NCBI GenBank assembly: GCA_020137815.1
Contig: WFME01000023.1
Location: 1 to 25,742 of the forward strand
Direction of reading: 5' to 3'
Source of the DNA: Hormiphora californensis
Lineage: Eukaryota > Ctenophora > Tentaculata > Cydippida > Pleurobrachiidae
DNA: 25,742 nucleotides
In this document: piece after piece, positions 17,501-25,008 of the stretch
Numbering within the stretch: the first letter of the stretch is position 1
Layout of the letters: each line of letters opens with the position of its first letter
Notes under the pieces: generated by a model
The model's input: only the letters and a program-made list of their open reading frames with translations
The model's database searches: none
Told to the model about the DNA's origin: nothing
Made by a program: the position numbers and the translations under genes

Positions 17501-17899
17501 GAAGAAAATTCTAGCTACTCTGAGGTAGAATATTTTTCCAAGCTTGCCAACCTCAACATACCTCCTATTCGTAATAAATTCGAGCTTAATGATTTAATGT
17601 TTCTGCACAAAATAATATATGGTACCTCCCCAATCGATCTCCCTCCTTATCTCTCGTTCTTTACCCCGTCTCAGATAGTAATAAACACTAGGGCCCAATC
17701 CAATATGGATTCACTCCACCTGATGACGTCCGAGGTTCCTAGAGTTAACATATTTGAAAATTCCTTCTTCTACCGTGCCCACAAGCTCTGGAACCTTCTT
17801 CCGCTTTCCCTGAGAGCTACTTCTGATCCCATAATTTTCTCTTCTCAATTAAAAAGACATCTTTGGGATAGTTCTGGGACTGATCAGGGTGTCACTTAG
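14522..17899 (+). CDS. LINE ORF2: APE endonuclease and reverse transcriptase
   Basis: 1125 aa, uninterrupted. Residues 1-151 are an extension with two hydrophobic segments (about 59-80 and 128-140), ending in NPGP at 148-151. The APE-type endonuclease spans about 155-395: CNAQGL with N160, NETWL with E201, GDLNL with D316 and N318, LDLILTN (362-368) and SDH (386-388). These are the nicking residues for target-primed reverse transcription. The RT spans about 655-920: KKGDKSLVKNYRPISL, motif A FDFAKAFD (D748), motif B SGVPQGS (804-810) and motif C YADD (837-840). A C-terminal region with SLLEHCSQIW, LEKLQKRAIKW and HKLWN.LP is typical of CR1/L2-like proteins. It lies 91 bp after ORF1 in another frame, so it is probably translated by reinitiation from a bicistronic RNA. 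All key catalytic residues are present. Confidence 0.93.
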   Translation: MIDLQLYRFRVGCFQSIKVHSLSKKHRSQPFPHSIEETSSRTDDPQPQPPQNTRSCLKTIIFLTALSLCILLNSLVVYHLQSHSISASSSPSLNLSSQIPSTLFPKYLLITYIASIYPKNTLVNNRGLYFIAGLALLLLVQCNPGIKNPGPDRIKIVYCNAQGLIHMNSIGGDCPIFQTKKLLDLQAYLYTHEPDIVIVNETWLNSYVGNNEIVSDSLYTIFRKDRSDIDKNKYGKKGGGGVMILCKNHSDIQYSAIMEQTDLPIVSILVKPKKGPKLCISTYYRYDYSDCESNSQAEKYYKVLSKRYNSLTIIGDLNLSSIKNWDLPSSNVGRHSSFLEIVSNLGMVSLINSPTHRSGNILDLILTNRPSIYNQVKVEQDLLVKSDHSTIKCTINLGVSMKNTAKFRKFAYKKANWDRINQDLNSCNWNALFVGLNARECVSCLKSKLDIILKRYVPMVTVKPSSRPPWFDDDLKALRKSVERARKLHLKHPDDITLNDEYVSLADNYKLSVEDKRASYYTDEEMNDNNTITKKFYKYLKSLVGSTRIPDSVSDNNNSSCRTSEKCNMFNNFFCAQFSDISSYNTVIDPNRNHVNDCNNLLFREEDVQKILKDINPSKATGPDNIDGIVLKKCSSVLARPLAYIYNLSYHSSYLPSEWKEANVVPVHKKGDKSLVKNYRPISLTCLVMKVFERLIRDKLFLICQDKISPHQHGFVPNKSCCTQMIEFTDSLAYNINNHLQTDIVYFDFAKAFDSVNHDVIIDKLRDHYNINGKMLSFIIEYLRDRKQRVVIDSISSEWAPVHSGVPQGSILGPLLFVLFINDITSVINQGTNSRLYADDLKIWKSVHSPSDSLQPDIDNLHKWSIENRISFHPAKCKLIRLNLNRREIAHSYTLAGELIVSVSSEKDLGVLISNRLSYEEHRNSILASQRQKLGLLKRHSKLARTPPERKTLYLSLVRSLLEHCSQIWRPTSTAGIEKLEKLQKRAIKWILDEENSSYSEVEYFSKLANLNIPPIRNKFELNDLMFLHKIIYGTSPIDLPPYLSFFTPSQIVINTRAQSNMDSLHLMTSEVPRVNIFENSFFYRAHKLWNLLPLSLRATSDPIIFSSQLKRHLWDSSGTDQGVT

Positions 17900-18595
<696 letters not shown>

Positions 18596-18599
18596 GTAG

Positions 18600-18750
18600 A
18601 CCTTTTAGTTTGAAAATCAAATCAAAATCAGATGTCCTATTACAAGACCTGGACGATGTGTGTGATAATAGTAACGAAATGCTTGAACTTATGTGCAACC
18701 GGGATAACTGGAAATCGTTCATTACTACTCGTCCTCTCCGGTCGCCATAA
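18600..18750 (+). pseudogene. LINE RT C-terminal pseudogene, part downstream of the insertion
   Basis: This frame continues the pseudogene that stops at 12,510: RPFSLKIK, DVLLQDLDD, SNEMLELM and NRDNWKSFI, ending with TAA at 18,748-18,750. The pattern VD.LL.D..., EM..LM.DR..W is how many LINE ORF2 proteins of the YGSETWT type end. Rejoining after residue GQARR keeps the frame, which is the main evidence for the insertion boundaries. Confidence 0.72.
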
Positions 18751-19227
18751 GTCAAGTAAGTCAGTCATATAAAACTTGGCTCTCACGCCTTTGTTTTAGT
18801 GAGGGAGTCAGATTTTTGACTCCCTGTGGCAGCCTAGGGCCTAATCTCAGGGAGGAGGGTGCTGCAGGTCCTTCACAGAAAGGATCCGGGGAGGGAGGTA
18901 TCTCTGGGGAAAGGCCAGGAATAATGGATATGTCCCGTAGCCGCTATCCTGGGGGCCTGATGGATCAAACAGTGTGGTCAACTGCAACATATTGGTAAAC
19001 TAGATTTGGGAGAATCCTGCGACCTATACGACAACATTATCCCTCTCTCGAGAGGGGAAGTTGTCTGAAGGCCTGGAGGACACTTCTTACAGTGGAGGGA
19101 GTGATAGGATGTATCGCCTGCTAAACAGCGGGGCTTACAAACATGGAGGGTGGCTCTTTTTTAACAAGAAATACAAAGCACTCTTTTTAAGTTATGCAGA
19201 AAACATGTTAAAACATAATTCCACTAT
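18751..19227. other. Old LINE 3' flank and intergenic sequence
   Basis: No gene is supported. A perfect 9-bp stem-loop, AGGGAGTCA-GATTTT-TGACTCCCT, lies at 18,802-18,825, shortly after the pseudogene stop. It may be its 3'UTR hairpin. A smaller palindrome, CCCTCTCTCGAGAGGG, lies near 19,041. Open frames at 18,816-18,998 and 19,061-19,477 show no known domain, and the second overlaps the antisense peptide gene. Confidence 0.55.
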
Positions 19228-19425
19228 TTATCCTTTGATGTCTTTGAAGCCAAACTCTGCCTCGCCAGCTCCCTCTTCCAGAACGGCAGGAGCAGCCTCA
19301 GCGCCAGATCCTAGCTCCGCAGTTAGGGCGCTCAGAGACAGTCCTTCAGCAGCCACCTTCTCCTCATCAATGGGGGCAGCGGCTACAAGTCCGGCAACAA
19401 GGAATAGCACAAAAAACTTGAACAT
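19228..19425 (-). CDS. Short secreted acidic peptide precursor, 65 aa
   Basis: A single-exon minus-strand frame starts MFKFFVLFLVAGLVAAAP, a textbook signal peptide with Lys, a hydrophobic core and small residues before the likely cleavage site (about residue 16-18). The mature part (about 48 aa) is rich in Glu, Ala and Gly, strongly acidic, lacks cysteine and ends GFKDIKG. I do not recognise the family. A TATA box lies about 66-73 nt upstream of the ATG. A (GA)n tract on this strand lies further upstream. No splice donor fits inside the frame. It could be a matrix, venom-like or peptide-hormone precursor; none is shown. Antisense frames over the same bases have no signal peptide and look like shadows. 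Confidence 0.62.
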   Translation of the reverse strand: MFKFFVLFLVAGLVAAAPIDEEKVAAEGLSLSALTAELGSGAEAAPAVLEEGAGEAEFGFKDIKG

Positions 19426-19490
19426 GTTGGGAGAGGTACAAAGTTGGTGGAATACTATTGATGGTTTGAAAAAGTGAGCAAAACAGGCGG

Positions 19491-19498
19491 TACTTATA
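19491..19498 (-). promoter_or_regulatory. TATA box of the secreted peptide gene
   Basis: TATAAGTA on the minus strand. A start site about 30 nt downstream would give a 5'UTR of about 35-40 nt before the ATG at 19,425. Position and sequence both fit a core promoter. Confidence 0.5.
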
Positions 19499-19506
19499 GT
19501 GCCATT

Positions 19507-19575
19507 CCCCCTCTCTCTCTTTCTCTATCTCTTTCTCTTTCTCTCTTTCTCTCTCTCTCACTCTCTCTCTCTCTC

Positions 19576-19640
<65 letters not shown>
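19507..19640. repeat. (CT)n microsatellite
   Basis: CT dinucleotides with TTCT and CACT interruptions, directly upstream of the TATA box of the minus-strand peptide gene. GA/CT tracts near promoters can bind GAGA-type factors, so a regulatory role is possible but unproven. Confidence 0.95.
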
Positions 19641-19641
<1 letters not shown>

Positions 19642-20034
19642 ACGTTGACCACATGGTGCCAGACTAAGTTTAAGTCTCCTGCATTATCATACTGGGTACT
19701 CACATTTTACACCCCATTTTGCTTTAATATCTCCCTTTATTTCTCTCTCTATCTTGTTCAATATTCTTCCATTTCTTTCAGCACTCTTATTTCCCACTAT
19801 GCCACTGGTCACTAAATCATCACAAAAACAAACAAATAAAATTATGACGTACGGTTTCCCCAATAGATTTAGAGGTGGAGAGGGGAACACCCTCCCGCGG
19901 CCCGCCACTGCCCGGTTTGAAAATATACTATAATGCAAATCTAAATATTTATATATAGATAGGAATCTTTAAAACACGAGTAAATATAGCCCCAAACCAA
20001 TAACTCCCTCTCAACTAGCATCCCGCATGTCCGA
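19641..20034. other. Intergenic region upstream of the CD36-like gene
   Basis: No gene seen. It should contain the CD36-like promoter: TTTATATATA lies near 19,949 and CCAAT near 19,997, within 100 bp of the ATG at 20,035. Which is used is unknown. An out-of-frame ATG at 20,028 precedes the start. Confidence 0.5.
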
Positions 20035-20894
20035 ATGGCGGGTTTTGCTCGATGTTGTGCCGTTGGGACTCTGTTGGCTGGACTTGTTGTACTGATAGTC
20101 ACCATATCAGGCCGTAATCCTCTACTGAATTTCATAAACGACTCAATCAAACAGGTACAAGGTTTGGCATGGTTGGGACTTTGGTTCGGTTTGAAGGTTG
20201 GTTTGGAGGTTGATTTGGAGGTTGGTTTGGTTTGGTTTGGTTTGGTTTGGTTTGGTTTGGTTTGGTTTGGTTTGGTTTGGTTTGGTTTGGTTTGGTTTGG
20301 TTTGGTTTGGTTTGGTTTGGTTTGGTTTGGTTAGTTTTGGACTTTGGTTTGGTTTGGTTTGGTTTGGTTTGGTTTGGTTAGTTTTGGACTTTGGTTTGGT
20401 TTGGTTTGGTTTGGTTTGGTTTGGTTTGGTTTGGTTTGGTTTGGTTTGGTTTGGTTTGGTTTGGTTTGGTTTGGTTAGTTTTGGACTTTGGTTTGGTTTG
20501 GTTTGGTTTGGTTTGGTTTGGTTAGTTTTGGACTTTGGTTTGGTTTGGTTTGGTTTGGTTTGGTTTGGTTTGGTTTGGTTTGGTTTGGTTTGGTTTGGTT
20601 TGGTTTGGTTTGGTTAGTTTTGGACTTTGGTTTGGTTTGGTTAGTTTTGGACTTTGGTTTGGTTTGGTTTGGTTAGTTTTGGACTTTGGTTTGGAGTTTT
20701 GAGTTTGATATTTCCTTATCCCTTCTCTCTTTCCAGCAAGTTCAGGTTCTACCCGGTTCTGTTACCTATGACAGTTGGAAAAATCCACCAGTGCCCGTAC
20801 TGGATAATATCTACCTGTTTAATATATCCAATGTAGCAGAATTTAATTCTGGGCAGAAGGCCATTTTAGAACGTATCGGACCTTTTGTTTACAG
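20035..20894 (+). CDS. CD36/SCARB-family receptor, exons 1-2
   Basis: Exon 1 (20,035-20,154, 40 codons) begins MAGFARCC and has the N-terminal membrane helix (TLLAGLVVLIVTI) of CD36-type two-pass receptors. It ends at CAG/GTACAA. Exon 2 (20,737-20,894) follows TTTCCAG and encodes YDSWKNPPVPV, IYLFNISN, FNSGQKA and GPFVYR. These match the most conserved N-terminal block of the family (W..PPVPV..YLFN..N...G..P...E.GPYVYR). Exon 2 ends at ACAG/GTATTT in phase 2. The family binds lipids and lipoproteins at the cell surface or lysosome. N-x-S/T in FNISN is a likely glycosylation site. The usual family length is 470-550 aa, so most of the gene lies to the right. Confidence 0.88.
20218..20697. repeat. 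TTTGG pentanucleotide satellite in CD36-like intron 1
   Basis: Long (TTTGG)n runs are interrupted seven times by TTAGTTTTGGACTTTGG, starting at 20,331, 20,378, 20,475, 20,522, 20,614, 20,641 and 20,673. The spacing (47, 97, 47, 92, 27, 32) shows a higher-order period of about 140-144 bp. Frames through it give meaningless FGLVW repeats. Confidence 0.95.
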
Positions 20895-20907
20895 GTATTT
20901 GTAACCA

Positions 20908-20964
20908 CGATTTACCGGGCAAAACCCTTTCCCCCGAGCATCCCGGTAAATCGGGGTCCGACTG
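20908..20964. mobile_element. Terminal fragment of the pogo-like MITE
   Basis: The segment from CAAAACCC to CGGGGTCCGACTG, followed by TA, is nearly identical to the reverse complement of the left 45-60 bp of the complete copy at 23,278. Only one end remains. It starts 13 nt after the splice donor of CD36-like exon 2. Confidence 0.75.
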
Positions 20965-21282
20965 TACTATATTTTTTGACGACATTGGTTGATCCAGGTT
21001 GGTACGGTTAGCATGTTAGTTAAATATCAACACAAGGGCGAAGGGGCCCCGGGGCAGGTTGCTTGGTTTTCACGTGTTTGAACTGAATGTGTTCTCGATT
21101 TGAGAAGAGTGTACGTTTATCTCAGCTGCTGCTCATACTATATTTTTAGTTACGAGACAGTCTGAACTATAACCAACCTCAGGCAATAGAACTCACCATG
21201 GTCTGATGAAATTATTCTTAGTTATATATCTGAGTTACATTGTAGTGACTAAGGGGTGAAAGATGAATCTGATGATTTTGTC

Positions 21283-21862
21283 GGGGGGGTTATCATGGTG
21301 ACAAATGGTGACAAATGGTGACATATGGTGACTCATCTGACCATTTAGGGTATGTCACCATCACCATTTGTCACCATTTGTCACCATTTATCTCCATTTG
21401 TCACCATTTGTCTCCATTTGTCTCCATTTTTTGACGAAATATGCGGATTTCGGCAGAATTTTTTAAAATTTTTAAAGAATTTAATAAAATTTTTTTAATT
21501 TCTTTAGACCGATATATTTGTTTATAAGTTGTTACATGGCCATTCCGGATCGGCTAGTAGTGTTTTGGACGCTAAAACTTCCCGAAAGTCACGTTGAGGG
21601 TGACCTCCCTCGCACAACACAAAAGCGCAATTAACTACCTGTGACCCCTTAATTACATCCAATCGACTTGAAACTTGGTAGAAGTGTCCCCAGTGTCCCA
21701 TAACATATATTAGTCCCATAACACATCATATTATGCCTGTAGGAAGCTCCAGACAGAATGGTGACAAATGGTGACTCATCTCAAAATTTTGGTCATGTCA
21801 CCATCACCATTTGTCACCATATGTCACCATTTGTCACCATTTGTCACCATGATTACCCCCCC
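21283..21862. mobile_element. 580-bp non-autonomous DNA transposon with 8-bp target duplication (hAT-like)
   Basis: Terminal inverted repeats start GGGGGGGTTATCATGGTGAC on the left and GGGGGGGTAATCATGGTGAC on the reversed right end. The direct 8-bp word ATTTTGTC flanks both sides (21,275-21,282 and 21,863-21,870). Each end is itself a small palindrome of decamers (GGTGACAAAT and ATTTGTCACC). An 8-bp duplication is typical of hAT elements. There is no transposase in the ~350-bp interior. It lies in CD36-like intron 2. Confidence 0.82.
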
Positions 21863-21907
21863 ATTTTGTCTGGAGATTGAGCTTCTTTGAATTGGTCAGT
21901 GCACGTG

Positions 21908-22725
21908 TCAGTCACTAGTCCGTACATCAGTCGTATAAAACCTACCACTATTCCAAACAGTTAAGCTACACTCTGCAACCAACACGTGATAGTTAGAACT
22001 CCATCCAGCCATAGCGAATTTCCCTGTACTGCTCTCCACGCGTATCTGGCTGCCTGAGACCTGACACGGCCAGCTGTATGTCTGTCCCTCTGCACTAACA
22101 TCATCTAGATTTAGTTGCACAATTCCGCACTGGTGTTTCTTCTCGGCACTGTCTACTACATACACCACTGCGCCTTCGTTCAACTGAGCCCAATTCCTGA
22201 CATTGTTTTCAATTAACTCTTGAAAAAAATATTATTGTTATCAAAGTCTGACTTAATATACTCACAAACACACACACGAATATATACCACCGAACTATAC
22301 CTGATATCTTCTTCACTTTTCCCTGTATCAGTGTTAAAGAGTACCAAAGTCACCTCAGCAACAATGACATCTTCGTTAGAGAATGTCATCAGGAGCCACG
22401 AGGCAGTGTCATCCGGATCTGCATCTGCATAGGTTGTTGGGTCGTTGTCAATGCTGAGATGAGCTGGATGGTACTCATTATTTCGATTGTATGTACTGCT
22501 GAGAGTAGCATTGAAGGGCCTGATCACTGAGAAAAAGTTAGAGGTTACTCATTGCCGAACCCTAAAATACCTAGTGAGAGTAATACACAAGTTACACACA
22601 ATCATTGTTTCATGAAATCCCTCATCCCTGCTGCAATAGCAATTACCTGTGCTTCTGGTATCTCCATGTTGGACAAGCAGACAAATCAGGATGAGAGGAA
22701 TGTTGGTATTTCTCCTTACCATCAT
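21908..22725 (-). CDS. Secreted F5/8-type C (fucolectin-like) domain protein, three exons
   Basis: Complete 197-aa gene by splice sites. Exon 1 is 22,725-22,647, with tandem ATGs and an in-frame TGA 12 nt upstream; it encodes a signal peptide (NIPLILICLLVQHG) and ends ACAG/GTAATT. Exon 2 is 22,526-22,301 after CTTTTTCTCAG, ending ATCAG/GTATAG. Exon 3 is 22,196-21,908 after AATGTCAG. Phases 1 and 2 join without stops. The mature protein is one galactose-binding-like jelly-roll domain. Recognisable parts are NATLSSTYN, SIDNDPTTYADADPDD, WLLMTF, VTLVLFNT, HQCGIVQ, GQTYSWPC and VAECSLTVWNS. This is the pattern of fucolectin/F5-F8 type C domains, which often bind sugars. Ligand residues cannot be assigned. 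It lies inside intron 2 of the CD36-like gene, on the opposite strand. Confidence 0.8.
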
Positions 22726-23277
22726 TATACCCTGTCAGCTACTGCAATGCTAGCTGCCAGGTGTACCACGATATCAAACTACTCAATCACACATTGCTAT
22801 GAGATGTTTCAGAAGTTTTATAATTGAATAAAAACATACCAAAATAACGGAGATCATCTGATATGTATGAAAGTCAAATGTCGAACTAACTAAACTACTG
22901 ATCACATTAACAAACATACAGATAAACAGATACATATCAGATACATATAAACTTGCTGAAAAACAGTGGTAGGCAAAGAACTATTGAAGGGGAGGGAGAG
23001 AAAGAAATGGGATAAAAAGAGCAGTCTGCCTGGTCAAAAGGAATTAAAATCGTTCTATTGTATTGCTTGATGTAGATCGGTATACAACTATAGGTACAGC
23101 AACAGTTGTTCTGACCCTCCTTTACATGCTAGCGAAACGAGTCTAGCTAGGCAACTTAGTGTATAGTACTACTAGAACAACTGATTATTCAGCGAGAGGA
23201 CGCGTGATCCGAGAGCCGAGAGGACGTGATCTGAGAGGACGTGATCCAAGAGGACGTGATCTAGTACTATGTAATTA
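22726..23277. other. Intronic/upstream stretch between the lectin-like gene and the MITE
   Basis: No exon seen. It holds the presumed promoter of the minus-strand lectin-like gene (no clear TATA close to the ATG). Four copies of a 14-17-bp unit, GAGAGGACGTGATC, lie at 23,193-23,262. Confidence 0.5.
23193..23262. repeat. Short tandem repeat, unit GAGAGGACGTGATC
   Basis: Four units with small changes (GACGCGTGATCC, GACGTGATCTGA, GACGTGATCCAA), separated by 0-7 extra bases. It sits immediately left of the pogo-like MITE. Confidence 0.85.
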
Positions 23278-23448
23278 CAGTCGGACCCCGATTTAACGGC
23301 ACCCTCGGGGGAAGGGTTTTGTCCGTTAAATCGGGGTGTCCGCTAAATCGGGGTCAAATACTGTTAATTTCCTATATCGGGGGAAGATTATCCTGCCGTT
23401 AAATCGGGGTGCCGTTAAATCGGGGGCCGTTAAATCGGGGTCCGACTG
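23278..23448. mobile_element. Pogo/Tigger-like MITE, complete copy
   Basis: The 171-bp element has inverted ends CAGTCGGACCCCGATTTAAC and GTTAAATCGGGGTCCGACTG, with TA on both sides (23,276-23,277 and 23,449-23,450). CAGT-starting ends with TA targets are typical of pogo/Tigger elements. The motif CCGTTAAATCGGGG recurs four to five times inside. No coding capacity. Confidence 0.85.
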
Positions 23449-23953
23449 TATATGTCTTTGTTCTTCGCTTTGTAGTAACAATGCGTGGATAGGTCATAGG
23501 GATTAGGGAGCTAGGTAGAGAGAGAGAGAGAGAGAGAGGGGAGAGGGGGGAGAGAGTCAGACAGACAGAAATAAAAAGAGAGAGGGGGGGGGGAGTCAGA
23601 GGCAGATAGCCCTGTTAGATATTTCTCTTTCTCTCCCTCTCTATTATTTCATCTCTCTCTCTTTCACGATATATTTGGACCGGTGTTGACTGTTGAACAC
23701 AGGAAATGGGGCAATAACAACGGCAGCTCAGTGTGGGAAATGTTTTATATATTTCCCCACTACGCCAAGAAAAATAAAAAAAGAAAAGCGACCTGGATAA
23801 ACCAAATATCGGGGTGCTGATATCGCTCTTTTTGCCATAGTCCTTCATTGCCTTACTCGACCCTATTCCCCTGTAAAGGAGGGTTAGAACAATCGACACA
23901 ATAAGATTGCGTTCTACGCAAAGCACAGAAATCAACATCTTGCTGAAAGCTTA
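23449..23953. other. Intronic stretch with GA microsatellite
   Basis: (GA)n at 23,516-23,556 and a G-run near 23,586. The minus-strand open frame 23,615-23,938 starts in a GA tract and resembles nothing known; I do not call it a gene. Confidence 0.6.
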
Positions 23954-24325
23954 TATTTTTCGATTTTCTTCCCTATTTAATTCTTGCTCTGAACTCATTA
24001 TTCAGAATACTAATTAATCTCTCTTAACCGAGTTCTGCCCGTGTATGTGTGAGATTCCCCATTAAACTGTTGTACAGAGGGCGTGTGTGTGTGTGATCAC
24101 CAGAAGGAGATATCAAATTACTTCCCTTATCACATGGTGTCTAAGGCAGGAGCTTGAATATAGAGCGATGAAATGCGATCAGTACATAGGGTTTGGTAGC
24201 TTAGTGGTTTATTATAGCTCCGAGCATGTCTCTCTGGAGGTCCCTGGTTTAATTCCCGGTCAAACCCAGTATTTTTCGATTTTCTTCCCTATTTAATTCT
24301 TGCTCTGAACTCATTATTCAGAATA
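23954..24325. repeat. 56-bp direct repeats flanking a 260-bp segment
   Basis: The same 56 bp (starting TATTTTTCGATTTTCTTCCC) occur at 23,954-24,009 and 24,270-24,325. The intervening 260 bp end with a tRNA-like sequence. This could be a very long target duplication, or a partial tandem duplication of the locus. Confidence 0.9.
24189..24267 (+). other. tRNA-like sequence (tRNA pseudogene or SINE head)
   Basis: A perfect 7-bp acceptor-stem pairing, GGGTTTG/CAAACCC, brackets an A-box-like TAGCTTAGTGGTTTA and a B-box-like GGTTTAATTCC. The T-arm CCTGG-TTTAATT-CCCGG has one mismatch. The anticodon arm is irregular (only CTCC/GGAG pairs well, with an oversized loop), so a working tRNA is unlikely. 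RNA polymerase III promoter boxes could still be active. Confidence 0.6.
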
Positions 24326-24457
24326 TTGAAAGCTTATTGTTATTATGTATTTCAGGAACCGACAGAACAAGAAAAAAAACCAATCAGAACTCGTTATTAG
24401 GTCACGTGACTGGTTATCAGCCAATCAGGGACCAGTATTCATATTGTTGGTTTCCAG

Positions 24458-24999
24458 GAAACATGAGGAGAAGCGTTCAGTTAACTTTACTGGTGATCTC
24501 AGCAAAGCCATGTTCTATGATTACGAAGACTTTCAGGTGAAAATATTACTTTTTATTTTTATTACTTCTTTGTTTTACAATTTGCTTGTGCGATTAACCG
24601 GACTCCTCGGGGGAATGATAAATACACAGTGTATTGAAATTCACAGTATATCATAGAGGTTTTATTTCACAAGTTAGAGGAAACCTATCCGTTCTATAAC
24701 TTGAGGGGTCTAGTAAATCAAGGTTGGATTGTACTATATAACACATAACTCTCTCCCTTGCGTGCAGATAATCAATAGACGCACTGTAGAGGTTGACCTT
24801 TATAAAATACAAAGTTATTCAGCTGTAGACGGAGTATAATATGTACTTGAAACAAGTGTAACATGATATTTCAGTTTGATGAGCTAGAGACACAGAGACT
24901 TAACAGAAGGTGGAGTTGGGAGACCGTGTGTTCATCCCAAATGTTACCATTGATAGCGGCTGTCTCCCAGATTGAAAACACAACACTTTCGCTGAGACA
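24458..24999 (+). CDS. CD36/SCARB-family receptor, exons 3-4 (probable)
   Basis: Exon 3 (24,458-24,536) follows GTTGGTTTCCAG. Its first base completes the Arg codon left open by exon 2, giving GPFVYR-KHEEKRSVNFTGD. It ends YEDFQ at CAG/GTGAAA in phase 0. Exon 4 (24,875-24,999) follows ATATTTCAG and encodes FDELETQ and later LPLIAAVSQIENTTLSL, ending before GTGAAAG. The order V.F....Y..F.FD..T, then L.L.AAV..EN...L, matches the family after the GPYVYR block. Between these, the family's PN segment is seen in another frame (DRVFIPN), so exon 4 contains two compensating frame changes or sequencing errors. NFT and NTT are possible glycosylation sites. Confidence 0.6.
24578..24731. mobile_element. 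Degenerate pogo-like MITE copy
   Basis: TA flanks both ends. The left part CGATTAACCGGACTCCTCGG and the right part GTAAATCAAGGTTGGATTG are diverged versions of the ends of the 23,278 element. It lies in CD36-like intron 3, so at least three related copies occur within 4 kb. Confidence 0.6.
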
Positions 25000-25008
25000 G
25001 TGAAAGAA

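Noticed and set aside
19061-19477. 138-aa plus-strand frame over the secreted peptide gene
   Set aside because: No signal peptide or domain, and its Ser/Ala-rich middle is the antisense of the peptide gene, which has a TATA box and signal sequence.
20035-20676. Open frames of FGLVW repeats extending from CD36 exon 1
   Set aside because: They are read-through of the TTTGG satellite after a good GT splice donor.
23615-23938. 107-aa minus-strand frame
   Set aside because: The GA-tract-derived end (RERERDEIIERERKR) and lack of any known motif make it unconvincing.
24345-24457. An earlier acceptor (24,355) for CD36-like exon 3
   Set aside because: It keeps frame but adds about 34 residues not found in the family between GPYVYR and the V.F strand. 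The acceptor at 24,457 has a better pyrimidine tract and gives the expected spacing.
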